From Zizania palustris (taxonomy: Eukaryota; Streptophyta; Magnoliopsida; Poales; Poaceae), in contig JAAALK010000286.1 in the NCBI GenBank assembly GCA_019279435.1, positions 38,253,712-38,317,711 of the forward strand: 64,000 bases of DNA, written 5' to 3'. The notes under the pieces are model-generated. The model did not search any database. It was not told the origin of the DNA and saw only the letters and a program-made list of their open reading frames with translations. Of the stretch, positions 10,217 to 20,513 are shown piece after piece. A program made the translations under genes and the position numbers. How positions within the stretch are numbered: position 1 is the first letter of the stretch; each line of letters starts with the position of its first letter.

Positions 10217-10680
10217 GACCCCAACCCCTAGGGTTTGGACTACCCTTTTGCTGAAAATCAATACTACTCCTTTGGGTCATTTTGTTTCTTGCATTCTCTC
10301 TCCCCTGTTCATGCGTGGGTCACCAGGCAACAAGCCTTGTTCTTCCTGAAGTTTTTAAGTGACTTTTTGTTGTCTGGGAGAGCTTTTAATCTGGCTGTTT
10401 TTGCTTGTGCGAAGCATTTTTGTGCACTGCAGTTCATTCTCTGTGCGTGCGATCAATTTATTTGGAACAGAAGCTTCTCTGTTGTATGTGTTCTTCGTGA
10501 GAAGTAGTACTAGTTCTTGCTGTTGCAAGTAGTACTACTACTCTGTAGCAAGTAGTACTACTTTCCTGTAGCTACAGTATGCTAGTACTTTAGCCTTGCT
10601 TTTCCTGTGTTGCTTTTTGATCGAGTTGGCAGGGTCAAAGTTCCTTTTCTTGTGTGAAGTCCAACTCTGTGTTGCAGACA

Positions 10681-11300
10681 TCAAATCTGCAAGCTTCGAA
10701 TCTGCAGGCTTCGAATCAGCAGACTTCGAATCAGCAGACTTCGAATCTGCAAGCTTCGAATCTGCAGACTTCGAATCTGCAAGCTTCGAACCTGCAGACT
10801 TCGAATCAGCAGGCTTCGAATCAGCAGACTTCGAATCAGCAGACTTCGAATCTGCAAGCTTCGAATCTGCAGACTTCGAATCTGCAAGCTTCGAATCTGC
10901 AGACTTCGAATCTGCAAGCTTCGAACCTGCAGACTTCGAATCAGCAGACTTCGAATCAGCAGTCTTCGAATCTGCAAGCTTCGAATCTGCAGACTTCGAA
11001 TCTGCAAGCTTCGAACCTGCAGACTTCGAATCAGCAGACTTCGAATCAGCAGACTTCGAATCTGCAAGCTTCGAATCTGCATACTTCGAATCTGCATACT
11101 TCGAATCTGCAACCTTCGAATCTGCATACTTTGAATCTGCAACCTTCGAATCTGCATACTTCGAATCTGCATACTTCGAATCTGCATACTTCGAATCTGC
11201 ATACTTCGAATCTGCAACCTCCGAATCTGCAACCTCAGAATCTGCAACCTCAGAATCTGCAACCTCAGAATCAGCAAACTTCGAATCTGCAGACTTAGTC
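10681..11300. repeat. 15-bp tandem array in Copia-1 5' LTR (about 41 units)
   Basis: About 620 bp of head-to-tail 15-mers, consensus TTCGAATCTGCAGAC, with variants ending AAGC, TACT, ACCT and TCAGCAGAC. Each unit carries the palindrome TTCGAA, and many also carry CTGCAG. Since 15 is a multiple of 3, several frames on both strands stay open (ORFs of 198-254 codons), giving repetitive ADSKx, FESAx and SNLQx peptides. These are by-products of the repeat. The array ends in a variant block of CAGAATCTGCAACCT units. Confidence 0.95.
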
Positions 11301-11430
11301 AATCTGTTCTCGCGTTGCTGTTAGTTTTTCTTTTTAAAATGCGTTGGGTTTTGGGAGCAGGCCATTGATTCGAAAGAATTTTTAGGCGCCCATTCACCCC
11401 CCCTCTGGTCGCTACTTTCGGTCCTACAAG

Positions 11431-11442
11431 TGGTATCAGAGC
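11431..11442 (+). other. Copia-1 primer-binding site
   Basis: TGGTATCAGAGC, matching the 3' end of initiator methionine tRNA, 2 nt after the LTR end. Minus-strand DNA synthesis starts here. Confidence 0.95.
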
Positions 11443-11493
11443 TTGGTTAGGGTTTTTCCATACCTTAACCGGTTCTAAACCCCGGTAGTGACC

Positions 11494-14244
11494 ATGACGT
11501 CTCCTGGCAAGGTCCCGTCCTTGGAAGCCTATGGCTATAATTATTGGAAGACTCGCATGCGAGCTTATCTAATGAGCCAGGGCTCGGACATATGGGACAT
11601 TTGTGTTCACACCACATTTGTCATTCTGCCAGTCACTGAGCATGGTACTGCTGGTATCATTGCTCAGCATCTGAGCAACAGTAAGGCTGTGAACATTCTG
11701 TTTTCTGGATTAGGTCCCACTGAGTTTGAGCGTGTGAGTCATCTCTCCACTGCGAGAGAGATCTGGGCTACCCTCAAGGCACACCATGAGGGAACAGCAC
11801 AGGTCAAGGCTCGGCTCTATCAGACCTACCGGCGTGAATATGAGAATTTCACACAGAAGCCGGGTGAATCTGTTGAGGCTTTGTTTGGTCGCTTTCAGTC
11901 GATCATTAACAAGCTTCGGGACAACAAGGCTGAGGGTGCTCAGTTAGTCTCAGATCACGAGCAGGCGCTCAAGGTTCTTCATACCTTGGACCCAAAGATC
12001 TGGGAGATCAAGGTATCCTCTATCGTTGAGAGCACTTCTTACGATACCTTGACCATTTCTGAGTTATTTAGCAAGCTGAAGGCCACTGAGGTAGATATCC
12101 AGCTGAGATCAAATCTCACTGGTTCGGGATCAAAATCCCTGGCCCTTGCTACACCTTCTGTTGATCCCTCTGCTGTGAGTTGTGCTGGGTTCTCTTTGAT
12201 GTCTATCACTGAGGACCAGCTTGAGTCTTTGGGAGATGATGAGTTGTGTCTGTTTAACAACCGGGTGCGTCGTGTCTATGACAAAAGAATGTTCAAAAGA
12301 CACGGCACAAAATCCGGATGCTTTGAGTGTGGTGATCCAGGACACTTCATCGCCGACTGCCCCAAGCGCAACGGCCACAAGAAGGGCACCAGTGGCAGCT
12401 TCCACGACTCCGGCAAGCATGAGAGCTCATCCTTCAACAAGGGCAAGCCGAAGACTCGTTTCTTCAAGAAGGCCCTGAAGGACTACCGGCGAGAGAACAA
12501 GAAGCGCGACAAGGCCTTCTTCGCCGAGATGGAGAAGAGCTACTCCAAGCAGTCCACGTCTTCTTCCTCTTCATCAAGCTCAAGCGATGAGGAGATCGTC
12601 ATCAGGAAGGGGAAGGACAAGGACGATCCGGCGGGCCTCTGCTTCATGGCCTTCGGAGACAAGCCGAAGAGCCGCTCACACCAGCGCCGAAGATCCCGCA
12701 AGAGCTTCTGTTCAATGGCTTTTGGGGATAAGGAAGAAAAGAGCTCCTCCGACGACTCCGACGACGACGATAGCAAGGTATCATCATATGAGCGCGAAAT
12801 TGTTGATTTACTTGAGAGCAATCGTCAGGAGTTGAAGTATCGGGAAAAACTGCTTAGGGGGGCTAAGAAAAGGATAGATGAGTTAGAAAGTGAGCTTGCC
12901 GTAGCCAACGGCAGAGTTGAGAGTCTATCTTCTTCCCCTTGCTTGGGTGGTAGCAGTGAGTGCCCGAAGTGTGAGGCGCTCCTGTGTGACCTGTCGACTT
13001 TGAAGTCTAGGTACACAGAAAGGGTTGATGAGAGGGATGCTTTGGCCACTGAGCTTGAAAGCGCTCAGCTGGAGCTGAAAGATGCTCAAGCCACTGTCGT
13101 CACACCCTGTGTTCATTGCCCAACTCATCTAGCTGCCTTAGCTGAGCTGAAATCCAAGGGCGATGAGCATTTGGGTGATTTGGAGAGGTTAAGAGCTGAG
13201 CTTGCGCAGACTAAGCTAGATCTTGAGACATTGTCAGTTCCACCCACTGTCTGTGAGAACTGTCTGTCTCTTAGAATGGAGTTGATCAAGCTGAAATCTG
13301 AAAAGTCTGTCCAAGTGGAGAGTGAGTGTGAGACCTGCTTGTCTCAGGTGGAGGTACTAGCTTCCTTGAGAGAGGAGCTAGCTGATTCTCAGAATGAGAA
13401 TTTTTATCTCCGGTCTATCCTGAGTTGGATCAGTGCTAGAGAGCCACAACTCGGCATGATGATCCAGCAGTTCAAGAGGCAGGATGGGTTTGGGGTAGGT
13501 TATACCTACACCAAGGCTGACTTTGAGAGTGCCATTAGCCGGGCAGTGGAGTGGAGTAAAATGACTCCAGAGCAGAGGTATCCCAAGACCCACTCTACTG
13601 AGTCTTCCCTGGCTTGTCAGCCCAAGGATGGAGTGATCAATGAACCACCTAAAGCTCCACCCAAGAAACCTATCTGGGTTCCTAAGCCCAAACACCTCCA
13701 CTCCTCTTTAGATTCTCTTCCTGGACCCTCTCAGCCCAAGAAGACCACACCAAACACTACCAAGCCCAAGAACCCCAAGCCTCAACCACATCCCAAGAAG
13801 CCTACCTATCATTGTGAGTATTGTCAGAGAGACGGGCATCTTGCGGAGTTTTGCTTCAGGAGGAAGCGGGTTGAGAGAGCAGAGAGGGCTCGTAGTGATC
13901 AGGTGCAGTTCTACCAGCAGGGTGGTAGACTGCGTGTTCCTCGGCGCGGGGAGAGGCTGGAGGCCAGGCCGCGTCGTGTAGGTGGTGGTAGAGGAGACGG
14001 CTTTCTTGCCCATGCTCCAGTTGGTGGTGTTCGTTCCGGCAGAGTTCCAGACCGTGTTGGCTACGGTTCTGGACCTCGTGGCCGCAGGGTTAGGAAGGAC
14101 CGTGGACCGCGTTTTGAGCCGCGTTTTGGTCCAAACTCTTTTGATGGTTTTCGCTTTCCATCTTTTGAGCAGATGGTTCGACACTGGTTTAGCTTTTTTG
14201 CTAAACCTGGTGCCGGACCATTTGCTCCCACTTACAGACATTGA
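11494..14244 (+). CDS. gag: Copia-1 Gag, long Sirevirus type
   Basis: 916 codons from ATG 11494 (the frame opens with a GTG two codons earlier), intact. Gag assembles the cytoplasmic particle. Residues 1-230 form the UBN2-type copia Gag domain (YNYWKTRMRAYL near the start). A zinc knuckle, CFECGDPGHFIADC, lies near 278-291. Serine-rich and acidic linkers follow, then a long coiled-coil region (about 430-660) with repeated CxxC pairs. A second zinc knuckle, CEYCQRDGHLAEFC, is near 776-789, followed by an Arg/Gly-rich tail (about 815-900) likely to bind nucleic acid. The length and coiled coil are typical of Sirevirus Gag. The gene ends in TGA 14242-14244, overlapping the pol frame by about 40 nt (14205-14244). 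Confidence 0.9.
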   Translation: MTSPGKVPSLEAYGYNYWKTRMRAYLMSQGSDIWDICVHTTFVILPVTEHGTAGIIAQHLSNSKAVNILFSGLGPTEFERVSHLSTAREIWATLKAHHEGTAQVKARLYQTYRREYENFTQKPGESVEALFGRFQSIINKLRDNKAEGAQLVSDHEQALKVLHTLDPKIWEIKVSSIVESTSYDTLTISELFSKLKATEVDIQLRSNLTGSGSKSLALATPSVDPSAVSCAGFSLMSITEDQLESLGDDELCLFNNRVRRVYDKRMFKRHGTKSGCFECGDPGHFIADCPKRNGHKKGTSGSFHDSGKHESSSFNKGKPKTRFFKKALKDYRRENKKRDKAFFAEMEKSYSKQSTSSSSSSSSSDEEIVIRKGKDKDDPAGLCFMAFGDKPKSRSHQRRRSRKSFCSMAFGDKEEKSSSDDSDDDDSKVSSYEREIVDLLESNRQELKYREKLLRGAKKRIDELESELAVANGRVESLSSSPCLGGSSECPKCEALLCDLSTLKSRYTERVDERDALATELESAQLELKDAQATVVTPCVHCPTHLAALAELKSKGDEHLGDLERLRAELAQTKLDLETLSVPPTVCENCLSLRMELIKLKSEKSVQVESECETCLSQVEVLASLREELADSQNENFYLRSILSWISAREPQLGMMIQQFKRQDGFGVGYTYTKADFESAISRAVEWSKMTPEQRYPKTHSTESSLACQPKDGVINEPPKAPPKKPIWVPKPKHLHSSLDSLPGPSQPKKTTPNTTKPKNPKPQPHPKKPTYHCEYCQRDGHLAEFCFRRKRVERAERARSDQVQFYQQGGRLRVPRRGERLEARPRRVGGGRGDGFLAHAPVGGVRSGRVPDRVGYGSGPRGRRVRKDRGPRFEPRFGPNSFDGFRFPSFEQMVRHWFSFFAKPGAGPFAPTYRH

Positions 14245-17200
14245 TTGTGCAGGACCGGGGACTGGAGGATGTTTGGATCATGGACTCAGGATGCTCTCGC
14301 CACATGACGGGACATCGCAGATGGTTCTCCAGTCTCACTCCCCCGAGCTCCAAAGAGTACATTACATTCGGGAACAGCGGTCAAGGGAAAGTAAGTGGCA
14401 TAGGCTCAATCAGCATCTCAGACCATTTCTCTTTAAAGAATGTTGCTTTGGTCAAAAATCTGAATTTTAATTTAATTTCTGTGTCGCAACTTCTTGAGGA
14501 TGGTTTGGAAGTGCGTTTTAAGAAGGGAAATTCTTCTGTGGTTGATTCTAGAGGGTCTTTAGTTTGTCAGATTTTACCCTTCGGTAAAGTTTTTCGAATT
14601 GACTTCTCTAGTTCTTTTGGCCCTTCTCGCTGTTTGATTGCTGGATCCTCCTCTGAGCTCTGGAAGTGGCATAGGAGGTTAGGTCATTTGAGTTTTGATC
14701 TGCTAGTCAGGTTAAGCTCTATGGACCTCATCCGAGGATTGCCCAAGCTTAAGATGGAGAAGGATCTATTGTGTCATCCCTGTCGTCATGGAAAAATGGT
14801 TGCCGCTTCTCATTCACCTGTGACTCAGGTGTTGACCTCGTATCCAGGCGAGCTTTTACATTTGGACACTGTAGGTCCAGCTCGGGTACGCTCAGTCGGT
14901 GGGAAATGGCATGCACTTGTGATTGTTGACGACTTTTCTCGTTTCTCGTGGGTTTTCTTTTTGGAGTCTAAGGATGAAACTTTTCAATTTGTCCATGACC
15001 TGATTTTGAAGCTGAAGAATGAGAACAATGGCCGGATGTGAGCAATTCGCTCCGACAACGGTTCTGAGTTCAAGAATTCTCAGTTTGTCAGCTTCTGTAG
15101 TGATCAGGGTCTGGACCATCAGTTTTCCTCTCCTTACACTCCCCCACAGAACGGCGTTGTGGAACGAAAGAACCGCACGCTAGTCGAGATGGCCAGGACG
15201 ATGCTCGATGAGCACAAGACTCCTAGGCGTTTTTGGGCTGAAGCCATGAACACGGCTTGCTATCTGGCCAACCGCATTTTTCTTAGAGCTTACCTATGTA
15301 AGACATCATATGAGTTGCGGTTTGGCAGACAGCCCAAGGTGAGCCACTTGCGAGCGTTTGGCTGCAAGTGCTTTGTGCTCAAGAAGGGAGGGCATTTGGA
15401 CAAGTTTGAGTCTCGCTGATGGGATGGTGTTTTTCTTGGTTATGCTTTGCATTCTCGAGGTTTTCGTGTTTGGAACCTCGAATCCCAGCTGCTTGTCGAG
15501 ACTTGTGAAGTTTCTTTTGATGAGTCCATGCCTTCTTTGACTCCTTCGTTTGAGCTTTCTGGTGATGATGAGCTCGGAGAGTCCATCTTTGAAGAAGATG
15601 AGGATACTCCAGCTGCTGATGAGGGTGGGCCTTCTGCATCCCCCGCAGAGCGCACACCTTCTGAGACTTCGACTGATGATGAGGGCGGACCTCTGATCAC
15701 TTCTTCCACTTCGATCGAGCCCCCTCAGTCGAGTCCAGAGGTGCCAGCTGCTGACTCAGGTGAGGTGACTTCAGATCACCAGGGAACCCGAGCAGTTCAG
15801 CGTGACCATCCCTCAGAGCTCATCATTGGTGATTTGACTGAGAGAACTTTGCGTTCTTCTGCCTCTCTTGCTGTGTTTGCTGAATCGGCTTTTGTTGCAT
15901 CTTTTGAGCCTAGAGACGTCTCTCATGCTCTTTCTGATTCAAATTGGATTAATGCTATGCAAGAAGAGCTTGAGAATTTTGTCCGCAATCGGGTTTGGAC
16001 ATTAGTTGAGCCGCCATCAGAATGCAACCCCATAGGCACCAAGTGGGTGTTCAAGAACAAACAAGGTGAAGATGGGGTTGTGGTGCGCAACAAGGCTCGA
16101 CTAGTTGCCCAGGGTTATTGCCAGAAGGAAGGTATTGACTTTGAAGAAACCTTCGCTCCTGTTGCCCGTCTTGAGTCCATTCGCATTCTTTTAGCATTTG
16201 CCGCTTCAAAGGGTTTTAAGCTTTTTCAAATGGACGTTAAGAGTGCTTTTCTGAACGGGTACATAGAAGAGGAGGTTTATGTTAGGCAACCCCCCGGTTT
16301 TGAGAACCCTAAGTTTCCTCGACATGTTTTTAAATTGCACAAAGCTTTATACGGGTTGAAACAAGCCCCCAGGGCTTGGTATGACCGGTTAAAGCAGTTT
16401 TTGTTGGGGAAGGGTTTTGTGATGGGTTCTGTGGACAAAACTCTTTTCTTGCTCAGAGATGCTTCAGATTTCTTAGTTGCTCAGATTTATGTGGACGATA
16501 TTATCTTTGGCGGTACTACTGATTCTCTTGTGTCCAAGTTTTCTGAGCAGATGCACAGTGAGTTCGAGATGAGCCTCATGGGTGAGCTCAAGTACTTTCT
16601 AGGGCTCCAGATCAAGCAGACCAAGGACGGCACCTTCATCCACCAAGGTAAGTACACTCGTGACATGTTGAAAAAATTTGACTTTGGTGGTGAGCTGAAG
16701 CCGCAGATGACCCCGATGGGCACTTCTGGGGGTCTGGACAAGGACGAGAGCGGCGTCAAGGTCAACGAGAGAGAATTTCGAGGGATGATCGGGTCGCTGC
16801 TGTACTTGACGGCGACTAGGCCAGACATACAGTTCGCCGTGGGACTGTGCGCGCGCTTCCAGTCTTCACCACGCGCGTCTCATCGGCAGGCTGTCAAGCG
16901 CATCTTCAGGTATCTCACTTATGCGCCTGATCTTGGTCTCTACTATTCAGCATCATCTTCTCTTGATTTATCTGGCTTTTCGGACGCTGACTTTGGTGGG
17001 TGCCGGTTGGATCGCAAGTCGACTTTCGGTACTTGCCAGTTTCTTGGTTCTTCTCTTGTCTCTTGGTCTTCTCGAAAGCAATCTGGAGTTGCTCTTTCGA
17101 CCACAGAGGCTGAGTATGTAGCTGCTGCTAGCTGCTGCTCACAGTTGGTTTGGATGATTTCCACTCTGCGAGATTTTGGGTTGTTCTTTCCTACCAGAGT

Positions 17201-17438
17201 TCCTTTGTTTTGCGACAGCACCAGTGCTATTAGTGTAGGGAAAAACCCATGTCTTCATTCAAAAACCAAACACATTGATGTGCGCTTTCACTTTTTGCGG
17301 GATCAATATGAGAAAGGTGTCATTGACCTTGTTCATGTTGATACCCATCATCAGTTGGCTGACATTTTCACCAAACCCCTAGATCAGTCTACTTTTGAGC
17401 GTTTACGAGGGGATTTGGGTGTTGTGTATCCTTTCTAG
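14241..17438 (+). pseudogene. pol: Copia-1 Pol (protease, integrase, RT, RNase H) with two stops
   Basis: A single reading frame, -1 relative to gag, covers all pol domains but is broken by TGA at 15039-15041 and TGA at 15417-15419. Order: aspartic protease (MDSGCSRHMTG just after the start), GAG-pre-integrase zinc motif (HRRLGHLSF...CHPC), integrase core (LLHLDTVGP; RSDNGSEF just after the first stop; NGVVERKNRTL), reverse transcriptase (KARLVAQGY, MDVKSAFLNG, QIYVDDIIFG) and RNase H (SDADFGG, STTEAEYVAA, TKHIDVRFHFL, IFTKPLD). The first stop fits CGA to TGA. All catalytic motifs survive, so the damage is recent. Translation would need a frameshift from gag, since pol has no ATG near its start. 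Confidence 0.95.
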
Positions 17439-18773
17439 GATATTTTGCGTCAGTTTTTCTTTCTTCTTTACTCTTTTCTTGAGTCTTTTTGTGTGTGTTC
17501 ATATCATACATATTCACATATCACACTTTTGAGCCTGCTTCTGTTATATGATTAAACTGCTTTACTTATTCTAGCTGGTACATGCTTTTGATTACTCGTC
17601 GATGATCATGCTTTGTTTCAGTTCATTTGATATGTCTGATATCTGTCATATGCATGGCTTTTACGCTTTCAACTTGAAAAATGATCACCATTGCTTCTGG
17701 TAACTAGCATGTGTAGGCTGAGTGCTTTTGCTATCTGTTACATGCCTTGTAGCTAGTTCATCACATAGATGCAGATATGCAACTTGGACATCTTTATGCT
17801 TTGACATGGGAAATATGCTATAAAAATGATAAAAAATCAAAAAATGAATGAAAATTCCATGCCTTTTTATGCTTGAGTTGAAAAGATCCAAGAGGGTTTG
17901 CTTTGTCGCATTGCATTGTTCTGGACTGCTTACCATAGCACTTTGGTATGAACTAGGACAGTGTAGTGTATGCCAAGACCAATGTCTTAAGCTTCCGATG
18001 GTCCAGTTTTGGCCTAGGCTTGACTTGGTCGGTTAGCATAAGGTTTGACATGCAAATAACCCTTGGCACAAATGAAAAAGGAAAAATGAAAAAGCCTGAA
18101 CATTTAACAAGATAACCAGTTTGCTGAAGCACTTTGTTTTGAACAATGTTTATCTTGGTAGACATCAGTTAGCTTCTGCATCTCATGCTTTACCTTGCTT
18201 ATTAACTAGGAAATATGGTGATGTTTTGTTTTGCAAAAACTGAAAAATGCGTGCTAATGACTTTCTTTAGATATCATCTGTTGCACTGATCATGCCATGT
18301 GTCTTAAGACAGTATGTCTGTTGCTATACTTGTTAGATGTTGTAATTGCAGTCAATCATATCTGAGAAGCATGCTTTCTACACTCCACCTACACCCCAGC
18401 TGAATTCACTGCATATTTTGAGGGGGAGTTGCTTTTCAGGGGGAGTCTGTGTCTCTTTTGAGTGCTTGATGAGTTTACTTGTCAACAAGGGGGAGAAAAT
18501 TTGGGATCAGAGTTTAAGGGGGAGTTAGTTCTTACTCTGTCGATATCCTTGTTGTTCTGAAATCACACTCATTTTGAGCTTTTACGTTTTGGTTAACCAT
18601 AATGACCGTTTCTTGCTTTTGGTTGGCTTTTGGTCATTAGGGTTAAACTTTTACCTCATTTCTTCTTCTTCTTTGTTTTCTTGTGTTTTGTTTTCGTGTT
18701 TCCACATTTGTTCACAGGTGTTGAAGAGCTGAGAATTGAGGAGTGTTGACAATGCACTCATCAAGGGGGAGAT
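17439..18773 (+). other. Copia-1 3' untranslated region with repeated polypurine tracts
   Basis: About 1.3 kb between pol and the 3' LTR, with no ORF of note and no env-like gene. It contains four AGGGGGAG copies (18421-18428, 18438-18445, 18487-18495, 18516-18524) before the true polypurine tract AAGGGGGA at 18763-18770, which primes plus-strand DNA synthesis beside the LTR. Multiple PPT copies are known in Sireviruses. Confidence 0.85.
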
Positions 18774-20513
18774 TGAGGAGCCATGCTGAATAGCGTGGGC
18801 CTCATGGCTCTAGAAGTGATGAGTCATTGTCAACGATAGTCAAAGAGGACTGAAGAAGAGAGGAGATCTGCTGTTTTATGGGTCGCGTGTGACTCAGGTA
18901 CACGGGCAGCGAGCGACTGTCGGGCAGAGGAGGCTGCGAAGTCGGGCTGGCCCAATCCGGGTGCATGGGCCAGAAGCAGTAGAAGACCCACTGGGCTGTT
19001 GACCAGGATTGACTCAGGTACACGGGCGGTGAGTGATTGCCGGGCTGAGAGAGCTGCGGAATCGGGCCGGCCCAATCCGGGTACCTGGTGCAAAGTCGGT
19101 GGAGGCTTTGTCAGTTTCGGCGCAAAACTGACGACCGTCGATCTTGTATCCGACTGTCCAGAAGAGAAGCCGTAGTCGCTACGAAAACTTAGCTTCCGGA
19201 TAAGTCATCTGTAACTCTAGGCCCACAGTCAGTCTGTCGTGTCTGTAAAAATACCTAAGGGCAGTAGAGTCTTTTCCTTTATTTTTGAGTCTGTAAAAAC
19301 CCTAAGGGGCAGGTAGAATATTCCTAGTGTTGGGCTGCCTATAAATAGGACCCCAACCCCTAGGGTTTGGACTACCCTTTTGCTGAAAATCAATACTACT
19401 CCTTTGGGTCATTTTGTTTCTTGCATTCTCTCTCCCCTGTTCATGCGTGGGTCACCAGGCAACAAGCCTTGTTCTTCCTGAAGTTTTTAAGTGACTTTTT
19501 GTTGTCTGGGAGAGCTTTTAATCTGGCTGTTTTTGCTTGTGCGAAGCATTTTTGTGCACTGCAGTTCATTCTCTGTGCGTGCGATCAATTTATTTGGAAC
19601 AGAAGCTTCTCTGTTGTATGTGTTCTTCGTGAGAAGTAGTACTAGTTCTTGCTGTTGCAAGTAGTTGCTTTTCCTGTGTTGCTTTTTGATCGAGTTGGCA
19701 GGGTCAAAGTTCCTTTTCTTGTGTGAAGTCCAACTCTGTGTTGCAGACATCAAATCTGCAAGCTTCGAATCTGCAGGCTTCGAATCAGCAGACTTCGAAT
19801 CAACAGACTTCGAATCTGCAAGCTTCGAATCTGCAGACTTCGAATCTGCAAGCTTCGAACCTGCAGACTTCGAATCAGCAGGCTTCGAATCAGCAGACTT
19901 CGAATCAGCAGACTTCGAATCTGCAAGCTTCGAATCTGCAGACTTCGAATCTGCAAGCTTCGAATCTGCAGACTTCGAATCTGCAAGCTTCGAACCTGCA
20001 GACTTCGAATCAGCAGACTTCGAATCAGCAGTCTTCGAATCTGCAAGCTTCGAATCTGCAGACTTCGAATCTGCAAGCTTCGAACCTGCAGACTTCGAAT
20101 CAGCAGACTTCGAATCAGCAGACTTCGAATCTGCAAGCTTCGAATCTGCATACTTCGAATCTGCATACTTCGAATCTGCAACCTTCGAATCTGCATACTT
20201 CGAATCTGCAACCTTCGAATCTGCATACTTCGAATCTGCATACTTCGAATCTGCATACTTCGAATCTGCATACTTCGAATCTGCAACCTCCGAATCTGCA
20301 ACCTCAGAATCTGCAACCTCAGAATCTGCAACCTCAGAATCTGCAACCTCAGAATCAGCAAACTTCGAATCTGCAGACTTAGTCAATCTGTTCTCGCGTT
20401 GCTGTTTAGTTTTTCTTTTTAAAATGCGTTGGGTTTTGGGAGCAGGCCATTGATTCGAAAGAATTTTTAGGCGCCCATTCACCCCCCCTCTGGTCGCTAC
20501 TTTCGGTCCTACA
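18774..20513 (+). repeat. Copia-1 3' LTR
   Basis: 1740 bp, starting TGAGGAGCCATG and ending GGTCCTACA. It has the TATA box at 19340-19348 and a 15-bp array at 19750-20379 with one more unit than the 5' array. It lacks the ~60-bp GTAGTACTAC-rich segment present in the 5' LTR. The substitutions I noticed against the 5' LTR are at 19118, 19802 and about 20200. Confidence 0.95.
19750..20379. repeat. 15-bp tandem array in Copia-1 3' LTR
   Basis: Second copy of the TTCGAATCTGCAGAC-type array, about 42 units. It has four CTGCAACCTCAGAA units near its end where the 5' copy has three. Unit order is otherwise nearly the same in both LTRs, so the array is copied as part of the LTR and the one-unit difference arose after or during insertion. 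Confidence 0.95.

Larger units (their letters stand above)
9642..11428 (+). repeat. Copia-1 5' LTR
   Basis: 1787 bp, starting TGAGGAGCCATG and ending GGTCCTACA. It contains a long hairpin at 9978-10000, a TATA box at 10208, the 15-bp tandem array at 10681-11300, and the conserved end TTCACCCCCCCTCT just before its 3' edge. It differs from the 3' LTR by about three substitutions, one array unit, and an extra ~60 bp rich in GTAGTACTAC near 10530-10600. Short ORFs such as 10235-10507 (+) and 9698-9961 (-) recur in the 3' LTR simply because LTRs are duplicated; they show no domain. Confidence 0.95.
9642..20513 (+). mobile_element. Copia-1: complete Sirevirus-like Ty1/copia element
   Basis: A 10,872-bp element with two LTRs of 1787 and 1740 bp, TG...CA ends and perfect 5-bp target duplications (accat at 9637-9641 and 20514-20518). 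Order: LTR, PBS for initiator Met tRNA, gag (11494-14244), pol in the -1 frame (14241-17438), a long 3' untranslated region with repeated polypurine tracts, LTR. Sirevirus features are the long Gag with coiled coils and two zinc knuckles, the repeated polypurine tracts, and the LTR end TTCACCCCCCCTCT. There is no env-like ORF. Only a few substitutions separate the LTRs, so the insertion is recent, yet pol already has two in-frame stops. Confidence 0.95.

Noticed and set aside
10235..10507. 90-codon ORF repeated exactly at 19367-19639
   Set aside because: Identical because the LTR is duplicated; no domain, and it lies in the R/U5 region.
10681..11300. CRISPR-like array
   Set aside because: Units are contiguous 15-mers without unique spacers, in a plant LTR.
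10538..11324. Long ORFs on both strands with ADSK, FESA and SNLQ repeats (also 19487-20518)
   Set aside because: They are forced by a 15-bp tandem repeat inside the LTR; every frame has the same low complexity and there is no start context or domain.
11431..11442. tRNA gene remnants at the several TGGTATCAGAGC sites
   Set aside because: Only the 12-13 nt primer-binding sites are present, next to LTR ends; no cloverleaf.
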